From NCBI GenBank assembly GCA_014084085.1, contig NPFB01000036.1, positions 219,087 to 245,008 on the forward strand: DNA of 25,922 bases, given 5' to 3'. The DNA is from Hondaea fermentalgiana. Lineage: Eukaryota > Sar > Bigyra > Thraustochytrida > Thraustochytriidae. The notes below the pieces were generated by a model. It did not search any database. It had not been told where the DNA came from and saw only the letters and a program-made list of their open reading frames with translations. Positions 17,999 through 25,922 of the stretch are shown one piece after another; position 1 is the first letter of the stretch; each line of letters opens with the position of its first letter. The position numbers were made by a program, and so were the translations under genes.

Positions 17999-19945
17999 TT
18001 AGGCTGCTGCACCCACATCCGTAGCGTCATTGTCGTCGTTGTCGTCCGTCACCTCCAATGCTCGTGTGGACAGCGCGTTAGGAAGCAGTCCGAGCGCAGG
18101 ACGATCCGTAGGGCTGAGCGAGTCCTTGCGCTGCGCCTCGAGCATCTTGGGACCGCGACTTGCATGCTTGTGCACCGAGGAGAGCGCAGCCGATATCGAG
18201 ACAAGCTTGCGTTCGACATGTCGCGTCTTGCTGTGCTCGTCGCCGTAAACCTTGCGGTAAATCGCCAGCGCGCGTGTGAGGTTGTCAATAGCGCCCTGCA
18301 GATTTCCCGCAGCCTGCTCCTGCGAGGCAAGCTCACGCAAGGCCATGGCCACATCTGGGTGGTTCTCGCCGCGAAGCTTGAGACGAAACGTGAGAACGCG
18401 ACGGCGAATGTCCGAGGCCTCCTCTGGGTACTCTTGGCGCTCGGGCGCCTTGGAAAGCACGTAGGCGAGGAAGCCGAGGCATTCGGCGTGCTCGGAGCTC
18501 CCCGGATCGCGTTCCTCAAAGATGCCAACGGCAGTGCGCAACGTGTCCGTCGCCTTTCCCCAATGTTGCAATTTCATGTGAACTGGTCCCATGCGCGTCA
18601 GGACGCGACCCACCTCGACGGGCTCGCCTTCATTGGCCTTGTCGTACTCGTGGTACACCTCGACGGCACTCTCGAGGCGCTCAAGACAGTCGGAGAAGCG
18701 ACCCTGGTCATACAAACAGAGTCCGAGCATGAATTCGTCGCGCCCAACATTGGCCAGCTGCTCTGAAATGTCGCCCTCCGGATCCAGACGGTGCAATGTG
18801 AGAATACTCTGATCGATGCTGAGCGCCTCGCGGAAGAGCTTTTCGGCCTCCTTTTGCTCCTTGGCACTCTGCGCCTGGTCGCCAAGCAGGCGACCAAAGT
18901 TGATCAGAATTTGCGAAAGCTTGGCCGTGTTCATGTGCGTCCGACGCCTGCGCTCCACAATGGTTCGTCCGCTCTGGAGGAGCCACCTGCGCAGACTGAG
19001 CGCTACATTTTGATTGAGCGCTGCGGATCCGCCGGGCGAGCTTTCGATGGCGTCGAGAATCATTTCCTTGTCTTCCATCTTGTACGCCTGAGCACGACGG
19101 ACATCAATATCGGCCAGGGCCTGCAGCACGGAATCGAACTCGCTCGCGAGCGCCTCGCGTTCAAACTCCTCGCGAGCGTCAGGACTGAGGATGAAGCGGA
19201 GCTCGTGTTGCGGCTCGCGAGGCTGCGAACGCCGCAGCAGCGAAGTGATACTCTGCGAGCGCCCTGCATCGGCCGTGAAAGATGATCCTCTGCGCGATTG
19301 CTCGGCGCGGACGAGGGCCTGATGGGCTTCGTAGAGACACCATGCCCGCGATATGTAAACAGGTTCCTTCCATGGGTACAGACATGCAAGAGTAATGCGT
19401 GCGGCCTGCAATGCGCGGCTCAGCATCTCACCGATGTCGTCTTGCGTGTACTCGCGACGCTGCATCTTGTGTTGATTGACGGCGAAAATGTCGATCCAGA
19501 CATAGGCCGTTTCTCCGGTCGCGGCCTCCCACTCGGTGCAGGCCTCAATTACGGCCGACACCGTCAGCTTGAAGAGATTATCCCACGGGTGCGAGATGAA
19601 GTGCGTAACGCGTCCACGCAGGTCGGCCCGAACCATATCGACCATGGGGCAGCCGCGCTCGCGCGTCACCTCGACGACCACGTCTTTGCACACCTTGCCG
19701 GTGGACCACGTTGTGCCGCGCTCCAGGTCATACTCTTGCATAAAATCGCGCAGGAACGCCAGGCTCAGACCTTGGTCCTCGACCTGGACCTCGGGCAGCT
19801 CCACCTCGACGTTCACCTCGAAGAGCGGCTGCAGCGCGGCGTCGTCCGGCGCGACCACGTCGACGAATGGCCCCAGCCCGCGCGACTTGCGGTCGGGCCC
19901 CACGGGGCCCTCCGGCTCGCTCGGCGCGCTGCTGCACGCCCCCAT
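17999..19945 (-). CDS. TIR-like domain plus TPR protein, probably N-myristoylated
   Basis: Intronless, 648 residues. The N-terminus MGACSSAPSE fits N-myristoylation (Gly2, Ser6) with Cys4 available for palmitoylation, so plasma- or endomembrane attachment is inferred. Residues about 110-215 carry THFISHPWDN, then AYVWIDIFAVNQH, then SRAWCLYEAHQAL. This order parallels strands and helices of TIR domains and the WCLxEL motif of plant TIRs, whose Glu is catalytic (here Glu206). The VWIDxxxxNQ element also recalls fungal HET domains. Kinesin-light-chain-like TPRs follow from about 360 to 590: AEKLFREALSIDQ, CLYDQGRFSDCLERLESAV, MKLQHWGKATDTLRTAV and QAAGNLQGAIDNLTRALAIY. The tail is acidic (TDDNDDNDATD). 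A signalling adaptor is the simplest inference; enzymatic activity is untested. Confidence 0.75.
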   Translation of the reverse strand: MGACSSAPSEPEGPVGPDRKSRGLGPFVDVVAPDDAALQPLFEVNVEVELPEVQVEDQGLSLAFLRDFMQEYDLERGTTWSTGKVCKDVVVEVTRERGCPMVDMVRADLRGRVTHFISHPWDNLFKLTVSAVIEACTEWEAATGETAYVWIDIFAVNQHKMQRREYTQDDIGEMLSRALQAARITLACLYPWKEPVYISRAWCLYEAHQALVRAEQSRRGSSFTADAGRSQSITSLLRRSQPREPQHELRFILSPDAREEFEREALASEFDSVLQALADIDVRRAQAYKMEDKEMILDAIESSPGGSAALNQNVALSLRRWLLQSGRTIVERRRRTHMNTAKLSQILINFGRLLGDQAQSAKEQKEAEKLFREALSIDQSILTLHRLDPEGDISEQLANVGRDEFMLGLCLYDQGRFSDCLERLESAVEVYHEYDKANEGEPVEVGRVLTRMGPVHMKLQHWGKATDTLRTAVGIFEERDPGSSEHAECLGFLAYVLSKAPERQEYPEEASDIRRRVLTFRLKLRGENHPDVAMALRELASQEQAAGNLQGAIDNLTRALAIYRKVYGDEHSKTRHVERKLVSISAALSSVHKHASRGPKMLEAQRKDSLSPTDRPALGLLPNALSTRALEVTDDNDDNDATDVGAAA

Positions 19946-21913
19946 CCTCCTTCCCCGCGCTCCTGCCCCGCGCCCCTGCCCTCGCTCCGCGCCCGCGCCG
20001 CTGCCGCGACTTGCTGCTCTGCTCGTCGGCGTCTATGCTGCTGCTTTCCAGCGCGAGGCTTTTTGGCGTGTCCAGCGCGTGCACGCGCGGAGGGAGCAAC
20101 AGTGGAAGAGAACAGCGGCACGCGCCAACCCGGCCTTTCTGGGAGCCGCCATGCCAGCCGCAGCGCGCCCCTAGGAGCCTCGACGCCGCGAGCCAAGCTC
20201 GGCAGCCTGGCTCGGCAGAGCGGGCCCCGCCGACGGGCGCGCGGAGACGCTCGAGGTATGGCGAGAGCGACGGCGGAAGACGCGGTCGCGCGAAGTTGGG
20301 ACACCGACTCGAGCATATGCGCCGCTTGGCCGAGCTTGACTCAGTGGGTGGCTGGCTACTTTGGACGCCCGGGCCATAGAGGCTGATTGACAGACAGCGA
20401 CCTGGCTGGCTGGAGTCGAGCTGCATGCTTGTTACACGCTTTGGGGGAAAACTTCTTCAGAGCACTTCCTCTTGAAAACAGATTTCGAGTCTAATGCGAA
20501 ATGCTCAGCATGGCAATCACGTTCGATGGAATTTTTTGGCTTATAATAAGCTGACGAGCTTTTCAAAGGCAGTGAGTTGCTTTGGCCCGGAGTGCTGTGA
20601 GTTTTCGAGGGAATTGGAGGAGACAGCAATCGTCGACAACCTGCGTCCTCGTGATCAACCATGGAGAGGGATCTGGGCTTCGTTTGCTCAAGTATACACT
20701 GAGACCGATGGTAAGAGGACCAGGCCGTACAGGCAGCAAAAAGATTAGGAAGAAATAGTATACACACAACTTCGTCACCAAAGATGACACCTAAACGTTG
20801 ACTGTCGACGCATTCGGGAGGAGTACATCATGCTTTTACACGAGGAGGAGAGAAGTTGCAGATGCTAACAAAGGCTCAATCTCGTAAATGCTAGTCGCTT
20901 TTGCGACGTTGATATTCAGCAGACAAACACATTGAGTCGGACGAACAAAGCGAAGACGAGTTATATTCGGGGCTGAGTTCGAGAACAGATGTGACATTGT
21001 CCACGCCGAGCGCTCGCAACGCTATCGCTTTCCCTTCTTTTTTTTTTGGAAAATGAACGCCAATGAGATTCCGCGTGAGCTTGTACTGATCGTACACGCG
21101 GATGTGGACCAAATTCATTCACAGACGCATCATCGAGTTTCTTTCGCCTTGGCTAAATGTATCATTAGAGGCAGAAGCGTGTGCCATAGCTCCCATGCCA
21201 GTCGCTTCGATGTATTTGGTTCATTCTCAGGCCTCCTCCGGAAGTACACGCTAAAACTTGTATCCCTGTTTTGTGTTGCTCAAATAGGCCCACTACTTGC
21301 AAGGAATGGCTGACCGGCGCGTTCTGCAGTCAGTTCACAGTCAATTCTGCAAGTGAGCGAGAAGGGTTGCAGAACTCCTTGTGGCGCATCCGCAATCGCG
21401 TTCGCAACCGCATAGGCGTACGCTAGCTTCGCGCCGCGCCGCGCCGCGTCTTCCTCGGTTGAGCTGCGTCTGTCATAGTTGCGCGCGCGCCGCAAGAGTT
21501 CGATCCATTCGGCCACCCAGATCATCCTCTCTGCTTTGCTCTTCTCTGCTCGTTCTTCGCGTCCGCAGCGTTGTAGCCCGGGCCGCCTGCGTCGGAGAGA
21601 GCGCGCTCTCTAGTCTAGTCTGCGCGGCGGTGTGCCCTCGTGCGGGTAGACATACTACGACCACACTCTCCCTCTCGCAGACTCGCCGCAACTCGAACGT
21701 GGCCCTGAACGCGGGGCCACTGGACGCGGAGCTAGCTAGCTAGCTAGCTACTGGACTTGCCTCGACGAGGACGAGGACGTGGACGTGGACGTGGTCAAAG
21801 AGGTCGTTCATCTTGCGCACGTTGACGAGCGACGGCAGGGACTTGGCGAATTTTTACTCCCTTTGTTGCCGACAGGGCATTCGTCTTGCATCTCATCGCA
21901 AAACTGGGCGAGG
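19946..21913. promoter_or_regulatory. Long divergent intergenic region
   Basis: Nearly 2 kb lies between the TIR-like/TPR start (minus) and the RING ligase start (plus). The first 400 bases are GC-rich, probably 5' UTR and promoter. 20430-21350 is more AT-rich and shows no supported gene; one minus-strand frame at 20891-21118 was considered and rejected. 21600-21913 contains (GCTA)5 and GAGGAC/GTGGAC repeats immediately before the RING gene. No RNA gene was recognised by eye. Confidence 0.5.
21731..21750. repeat. (GCTA)5 microsatellite
   Basis: Five perfect GCTA units, about 160 bases upstream of the RING ligase start. Confidence 0.95.
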
Positions 21914-22561
21914 ATGGCGGCGACGCTAGACCTCGACTGCGCCATTTGCCTTGAGGTGCGCGAAGATCCTGTACGTCTGCGGCCCTGCGGGCACGGCTTC
22001 TGCCGTACATGTCTCGAAAGCGCTGCATCATCAATGACTGCGACGCCGAAATGCCCTTTGTGTCGCCAGATGTCAACGGCCGTGGATGCGGACACGGAGA
22101 CCGCACAGGCGCTCGTTTCGCGCAAGCTGCGCTGCCCCTCTTGCAATGAAGAAGTGCAGGCCTCGGCGCTACGTAAACACAAGGCAGGATGCGCTGCTGA
22201 GATGAAAGCCGCCCAAGATTCTGTCGAACAAGCACGTGCTCGCGTGAAACCCGATGCATCCCGAAACCCGAACCGGAGCACCTTCAAATGTCCATTCCCC
22301 GATTGCCCTGCAGACCACATGGATGGCAAAGACCTTTGCGCGCACTTTGACACGGTTCATCCAGGCGCCTCGTGCGCGGCCATCTGCCCCGTCTGCGTCA
22401 CCATGCCTTGGGGCGACCCAAATTACATTTCGCGCGATGTCGTTGGCCACATCCGCTTGAGACACAAATTCACCTACGATGAATATGTTGATTATCAGGA
22501 GGCTGGAGACGAAGACGCCATTCTCCAGGCTGTGCTGCGTCAGTCTCTGGAGCAGCGATGA
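21914..22561 (+). CDS. RING E3 ubiquitin ligase, RNF114/RNF125/RNF166 type
   Basis: Intronless, 215 residues, close to the 228 of human RNF114. The start ATG (GAGGATGG) is the first before the RING; upstream in-frame codons are repetitive. The RING-HC ligands are C9, C12, C25, H27, C30, C33, C47 and C50. A C2HC finger follows (C74, C77, H89, C93), then two C2H2 Di19-type fingers (C126/C131/H144/H149 and C158/C161/H179/H184). A ubiquitin-interacting motif ends the protein (DEDAILQAVLRQSLEQ). By family knowledge these proteins transfer ubiquitin from an E2 to bound targets, and the UIM binds ubiquitin. The YDEYVDYQ segment before the UIM matches the family pattern. Substrate unknown. Confidence 0.92.
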   Translation: MAATLDLDCAICLEVREDPVRLRPCGHGFCRTCLESAASSMTATPKCPLCRQMSTAVDADTETAQALVSRKLRCPSCNEEVQASALRKHKAGCAAEMKAAQDSVEQARARVKPDASRNPNRSTFKCPFPDCPADHMDGKDLCAHFDTVHPGASCAAICPVCVTMPWGDPNYISRDVVGHIRLRHKFTYDEYVDYQEAGDEDAILQAVLRQSLEQR

Positions 22562-22904
22562 AGTTTCACGATGGCATGCAAAACGTTCATTCTGCCATGT
22601 GCACCGTGCAATCCTTCATTCCTCTTCACACCGCCTGCCTCAAAGTTTCCCCGGTCACGCTCCTACTTACGGACGACGGACTTTTCGTAAACATATACAA
22701 GGAAAATCAATCAGTAAATCAATGTACAAAGCGTATGCACGTTTTCTTTGTCTTGATATCAAGATTGGTGACTTCGCCGCGATGCAGGCCCTGTATGCAT
22801 AAGTACATGCATACGTTCCAGGCAATGAGTGGAAGACTTGGCCAAGCCGGAGATTTCCAAGGAGAAAGAAACAAAAAATGACAAAAATGTACATAGGTAT
22901 GTTA
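22562..22904. other. Convergent intergenic region
   Basis: 343 bases between the RING ligase and NVL stop codons hold both 3' UTRs. No gene or notable structure was seen beyond a short ATGCAT/TGCATAC-rich patch near 22795. Confidence 0.5.
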
Positions 22905-25598
22905 CTAGCTTGTGGCGTCCAGCGTGTTGGACAAAGGAGCGCTCTCCATGGAACGATACAGGAGCTGGTCCTTTTCGGAAATGGACGGCCGGATCGAGTT
23001 CATGGCCTTTTCGAAATCATCCGCGTTCACGCGCGTCTGGCACGACGTTTGCACTGCATCTCCAGCATCAACCATCATTGCTTCACCGGCATCTGCGTCC
23101 TCGCTCGCCTTCTTTTGAGTTTCCTCAATACGAATGCGGCGCAAGGCATTCATGGCGGCCTCCTTGACGAGTGCATTAAGATCCGCGCCCGAAAATCGCT
23201 CAAGACGAGGGGAGCAACCGACGCTTTCAAGGTCCACTGACCCATCCATGGGTGTTTTGCGAGCACACGTCTTGAGAATCGAAACACGATCCTTTGAGGT
23301 CGGCAGCGGCACGTACAAGAGCTTATCGAGACGTCCCGGACGCAGAATGGCCGGATCGATAATGTCAGGGCGATTGGTGGCCGCAATCACAAAGACTTCG
23401 CGCCGCTCCTCGAGGCCATCCATTTCAGTGAGCAGCTGATTCACCACACGCTCGCTGACGCCATTGCTGCCATCCGATCCGCGGCGCGGGCACAGCGCAT
23501 CCAGTTCATCGAAAAAGACAACGCAAGGCGCCGACGTTCGCGCCCGCGCAAAGACCTGACGGACTGCGCGCTCAGACTCACCAACGTACTTGTTAAGAAG
23601 CTCGGGACCTTTGACGGAGATGAAATTGGAGCCGCTGCTATTTGCAATTGCTTTGGCGGTCAGGGTTTTACCACATCCAGGTGGGCCATAGAGAAGGACA
23701 CCCATTGGTGCGGTCAAACCCATAGCACGGAAACGCTCGGGATGCCGAATAGGCTCGGTAATGGCCATGCTGAGTTCCTCTCGAATCTGTATCATTGCAT
23801 ACATGAATTTCCGTCAGTTTTCTCGAGTTCTTTCTTGCGCATTGTCTCAAAGGAGACAGAAACAACGATCACGCCCGTTTTTTATGGATTGTTCACACGG
23901 GCCTTGCGCACGAAGAGGGTCTCTCGTGCTCAGAATGAGTAGGAGGTAATTTTAGTTTCACGGCATGTCAAACGACTGTTTATAGTCATCATCACAGCAC
24001 GCGACCTCTCTTCGTGACGCATGGCATCGCACACAATCCCCCCCCCCCCCCCCCCCCCCTCTCTCTCTTTTCCTGTAAATGGAGAAATAAAAACTTACAT
24101 CACCCAGGGATCCAATATCATCCCAAGTAACCGATGGAACGGTGGCAAATCCTTCGCGCTTTGCGCTCGGCTGAACCTTTCCGACGGCTTCAAGAAAGTC
24201 TGACATTTGTACAAACACAGGCTCCAGTTGGTCCGGAGAAAACGGCTCGCGCATCTGGTCCACGGATCCAATCTCAGTCTTGTCAGATCCGAGCGAGTGA
24301 AAGACACGATTGACTGCAAGCACAGCTGCCTCTTTGCACAGGGCGTCGAGATCGGCACCCACGAATCCCGGTGTGAGACGAGCCACCTCCTCGAAATCAA
24401 AGTCGCCCGCAAGTCGCATTCGCGACGACAAGCACTGCAAAATCTTTGCACGGGCGGGTGTATCAGGGATGCCCATTGCAATTTCTCGATCAAACCTCCC
24501 GGCGCGTCGCAATGCTGGGTCCAGCGCGTCAGGTCGATTTGTTGCTCCAATCACTAGTACAGCCCCGCTGCTCGTTCCGTCAGCTGCGCGGCCCTCTTTC
24601 GTCTCGCTGGCGACAGCGTTAGGGTCGAGATCCTCGTCATCGGCCTCCACCTCCCGTCGGAGCGAGTCCATGCAAGTCAGCAGCTGGGCAACGATGCGTC
24701 GCTCCATGCCGCGGCTGCTCGACTCGCGCTTGCCAGTGATTGCATCAATCTCGTCGATAAAAATGATCGCGGGCGCGTTGACGCGTGCAGCATCGAAAAG
24801 GCCACGTAACTTTTGCTCGCTCTCTCCGCTCATACCGCTCACAATCTCTGGTGCCGAAATGGAGTAAAAGGCAACATCCAGCTCACCGGCAATGGCGCGC
24901 GCAAGCATCGTCTTTCCCGAACCCGGGGGTCCGTGCAGCAATACGCCTCGTGGAGGGTCAACGCCGAGATGCTCGTACAACTCTGGGTGCACGAGCGGGT
25001 ATGCGCAGAGCTCGCGAATGTCTTTGATACATGAGTCAATTCCGCCCATATCCTTGAAACGCACTCCCGGCCGCTGTGCCTGGACTCCAAAGCCATCGCC
25101 AGCAGGAAGGATCGGCAATTGGCCAGATTTGGGAATAGCTCGCTTGCGCGACTTGGCCTTAACTGGCTGTCGATCTTGCTCCTGCGCTTGCTGTCGCTGC
25201 TGAGCCTGTTCGAGGCGGGTTTTCTTACGTTGCGCCGCGTACAAGCCGCCATTGAGCATGTTATGCTTGTCCTCGGTGTCGCCGTCGGCGTCGTTGTCGC
25301 TGTCGTCGGACTCGTTATCTCCGCCGGCGGGCGACGCCGGCCGGCTCGAGGCCTGTCTTCGCTCGATGATGAGCGCGCTGAGCAGCTGGCGCACGCCCTT
25401 TTCCGACTTGCGCGCATACTCGCGGTGCTTTTGCAGCAGCAGCTCGTACGCGCGCTCCGAGGTGAGCTTGGGCGCACCGTCTTCTTCAGCGCCGACCTCG
25501 GCGCCGTCCAGGAGCGCGTGCACGCGGTTCACCAGCAACGTGTCGCCGCGCAAGGGGCCCGCGCCCGTGCCCGCGGGCCGCCTCCGCTTCTTGCCCAT
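22905..25598 (-). CDS. NVL: Nuclear VCP-like AAA ATPase (NVL/Rix7)
   Basis: Two exons (minus): 25598-24099 and 23786-22905, joined in phase 0 across a 312-base intron (GTAAGT to ACAG), giving 793 residues. Tandem AAA domains: D1 with Walker A GPPGSGKT (223-230) and Walker B IIFIDE (278-283); D2 with GPPGCGKT (534-541) and VVFFDE (589-594). The junction restores [19 protein letters not shown], as in NVL. D2 carries the NVL/Rix7 stretch [19 protein letters not shown] and [18 protein letters not shown]. The N-terminus has a helical region like the NVL N-domain, an acidic stretch (95-110) and a basic patch [11 protein letters not shown], likely nuclear/nucleolar targeting. By family knowledge it extracts factors from pre-60S ribosomal particles. 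Present in essentially all eukaryotes, so a good marker for phylogeny. Confidence 0.95.
24038..24059. repeat. Homopolymer (C)22, G-tract in NVL intron
   Basis: Twenty-two consecutive C on the plus strand, that is a G-run in the transcribed NVL intron, about 40 bases after the donor. Length may be affected by sequencing error. Confidence 0.9.
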
Positions 25599-25869
25599 TG
25601 TGCCTCGCGGATGGTTGGCCGTCGCGAGCTTGGGCGTTTGCTCAGATTTGATCAGTGATTGTCATTTTTGATAAGAGGTCAGGCAGGCAACGAATGGGTG
25701 GCTTTGCGTAGTTTGGCTGCGATTCTGTCCTTTCTACGACCACTGGCAGCCTGGTTTAGCACAACTATCTCGACGCCACGATGGGTGGACGCGAGGGCGG
25801 TATCATATGCCATGGATGGCAATGGAGGTCCAGGCCAGATGATCGATTGGCATTGATTGATTGATTGCC

Positions 25870-25922
<53 letters not shown>
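25599..25922. promoter_or_regulatory. NVL 5' region, with (ATTG)n repeat at window end
   Basis: 324 bases upstream of the NVL start, where its promoter should lie. From 25852 to the end an ATTG tetranucleotide repeat runs with one CC interruption and continues beyond the window. No other gene was seen. Confidence 0.6.
25852..25922. repeat. (ATTG)n microsatellite, open at window end
   Basis: Four ATTG units, a CC interruption at 25868-25869, then about thirteen further units to the last base. Confidence 0.95.

Noticed and set aside
19298..20386. 362-residue plus-strand frame opposite the TIR-like/TPR gene
   Set aside because: It is antisense to a gene with clear motifs, and its downstream part is low-complexity.
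20891..21118. 75-residue minus-strand frame with a C2-like look (VHIRVYDQYKLTRNLIG)
   Set aside because: The resemblance covers about 20 residues only, and no flanking exons completing a C2 domain were found.
22940..22960. Short U6-snRNA-like ACGATACAG string
   Set aside because: It falls within NVL coding sequence, and no other U6 element is present.

Overview
The window is eukaryotic nuclear DNA from a gene-dense, GC-rich protist genome. Introns are short (64-112 bases in most genes) with GT donors, mostly GTACGT or GTAAGT, and AG acceptors. The genes are eukaryotic families: ATG4, SYS1, the NVL/Rix7 AAA ATPase, an RNF114/RNF166-like RING ligase, a Roco protein and a Sec14 protein. Compact genes, Roco/TIR/TPR signalling proteins and abundant simple repeats fit a stramenopile such as a thraustochytrid (Labyrinthulomycetes), but that placement is inference. 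A 100-N assembly gap lies at 10797-10896.

Layout. 1-1440 is non-coding except for a broken WD40-repeat fragment on the minus strand and possibly one terminal exon. 1442-5889 (minus) is a 12-exon gene for an LRR-Roc-COR-TIR protein; its ten central exons are each exactly 84 bases and each encodes one leucine-rich repeat. 6776-8203 (plus) is a Sec14/CRAL-TRIO protein with a C-terminal domain resembling fatty-acid-binding proteins. 8746-10419 (minus) is ATG4 with a likely C-terminal LC3-interacting motif. 11062-11892 (plus, 5 exons) is SYS1. 12150-12867 (minus, 5 exons) is a small three-helix membrane protein, possibly TMEM218-like. 14171-15247 (plus) is a type II membrane protein of glycosyltransferase-like appearance. 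16265-17782 (plus) is a lipase resembling bacterial family I.5. 17999-19945 (minus) is a probably N-myristoylated TIR-like/TPR protein. 21914-22561 (plus) is a RING E3 ligase. 22905-25598 (minus, 2 exons) is NVL.

How the genes relate. Strands alternate and there is no operon. Membrane and lipid traffic recurs (Sec14-FABP, ATG4, SYS1, lipase, glycosyltransferase-like protein). Two proteins pair a TIR or TIR-like domain with repeats (LRR and TPR), an arrangement reminiscent of innate-immune or cell-death receptors in other lineages. The most notable candidates for something undescribed are the LRR-Roc-COR-TIR protein with its one-repeat-per-exon array, the TIR-like/TPR protein, and the Sec14-FABP fusion.
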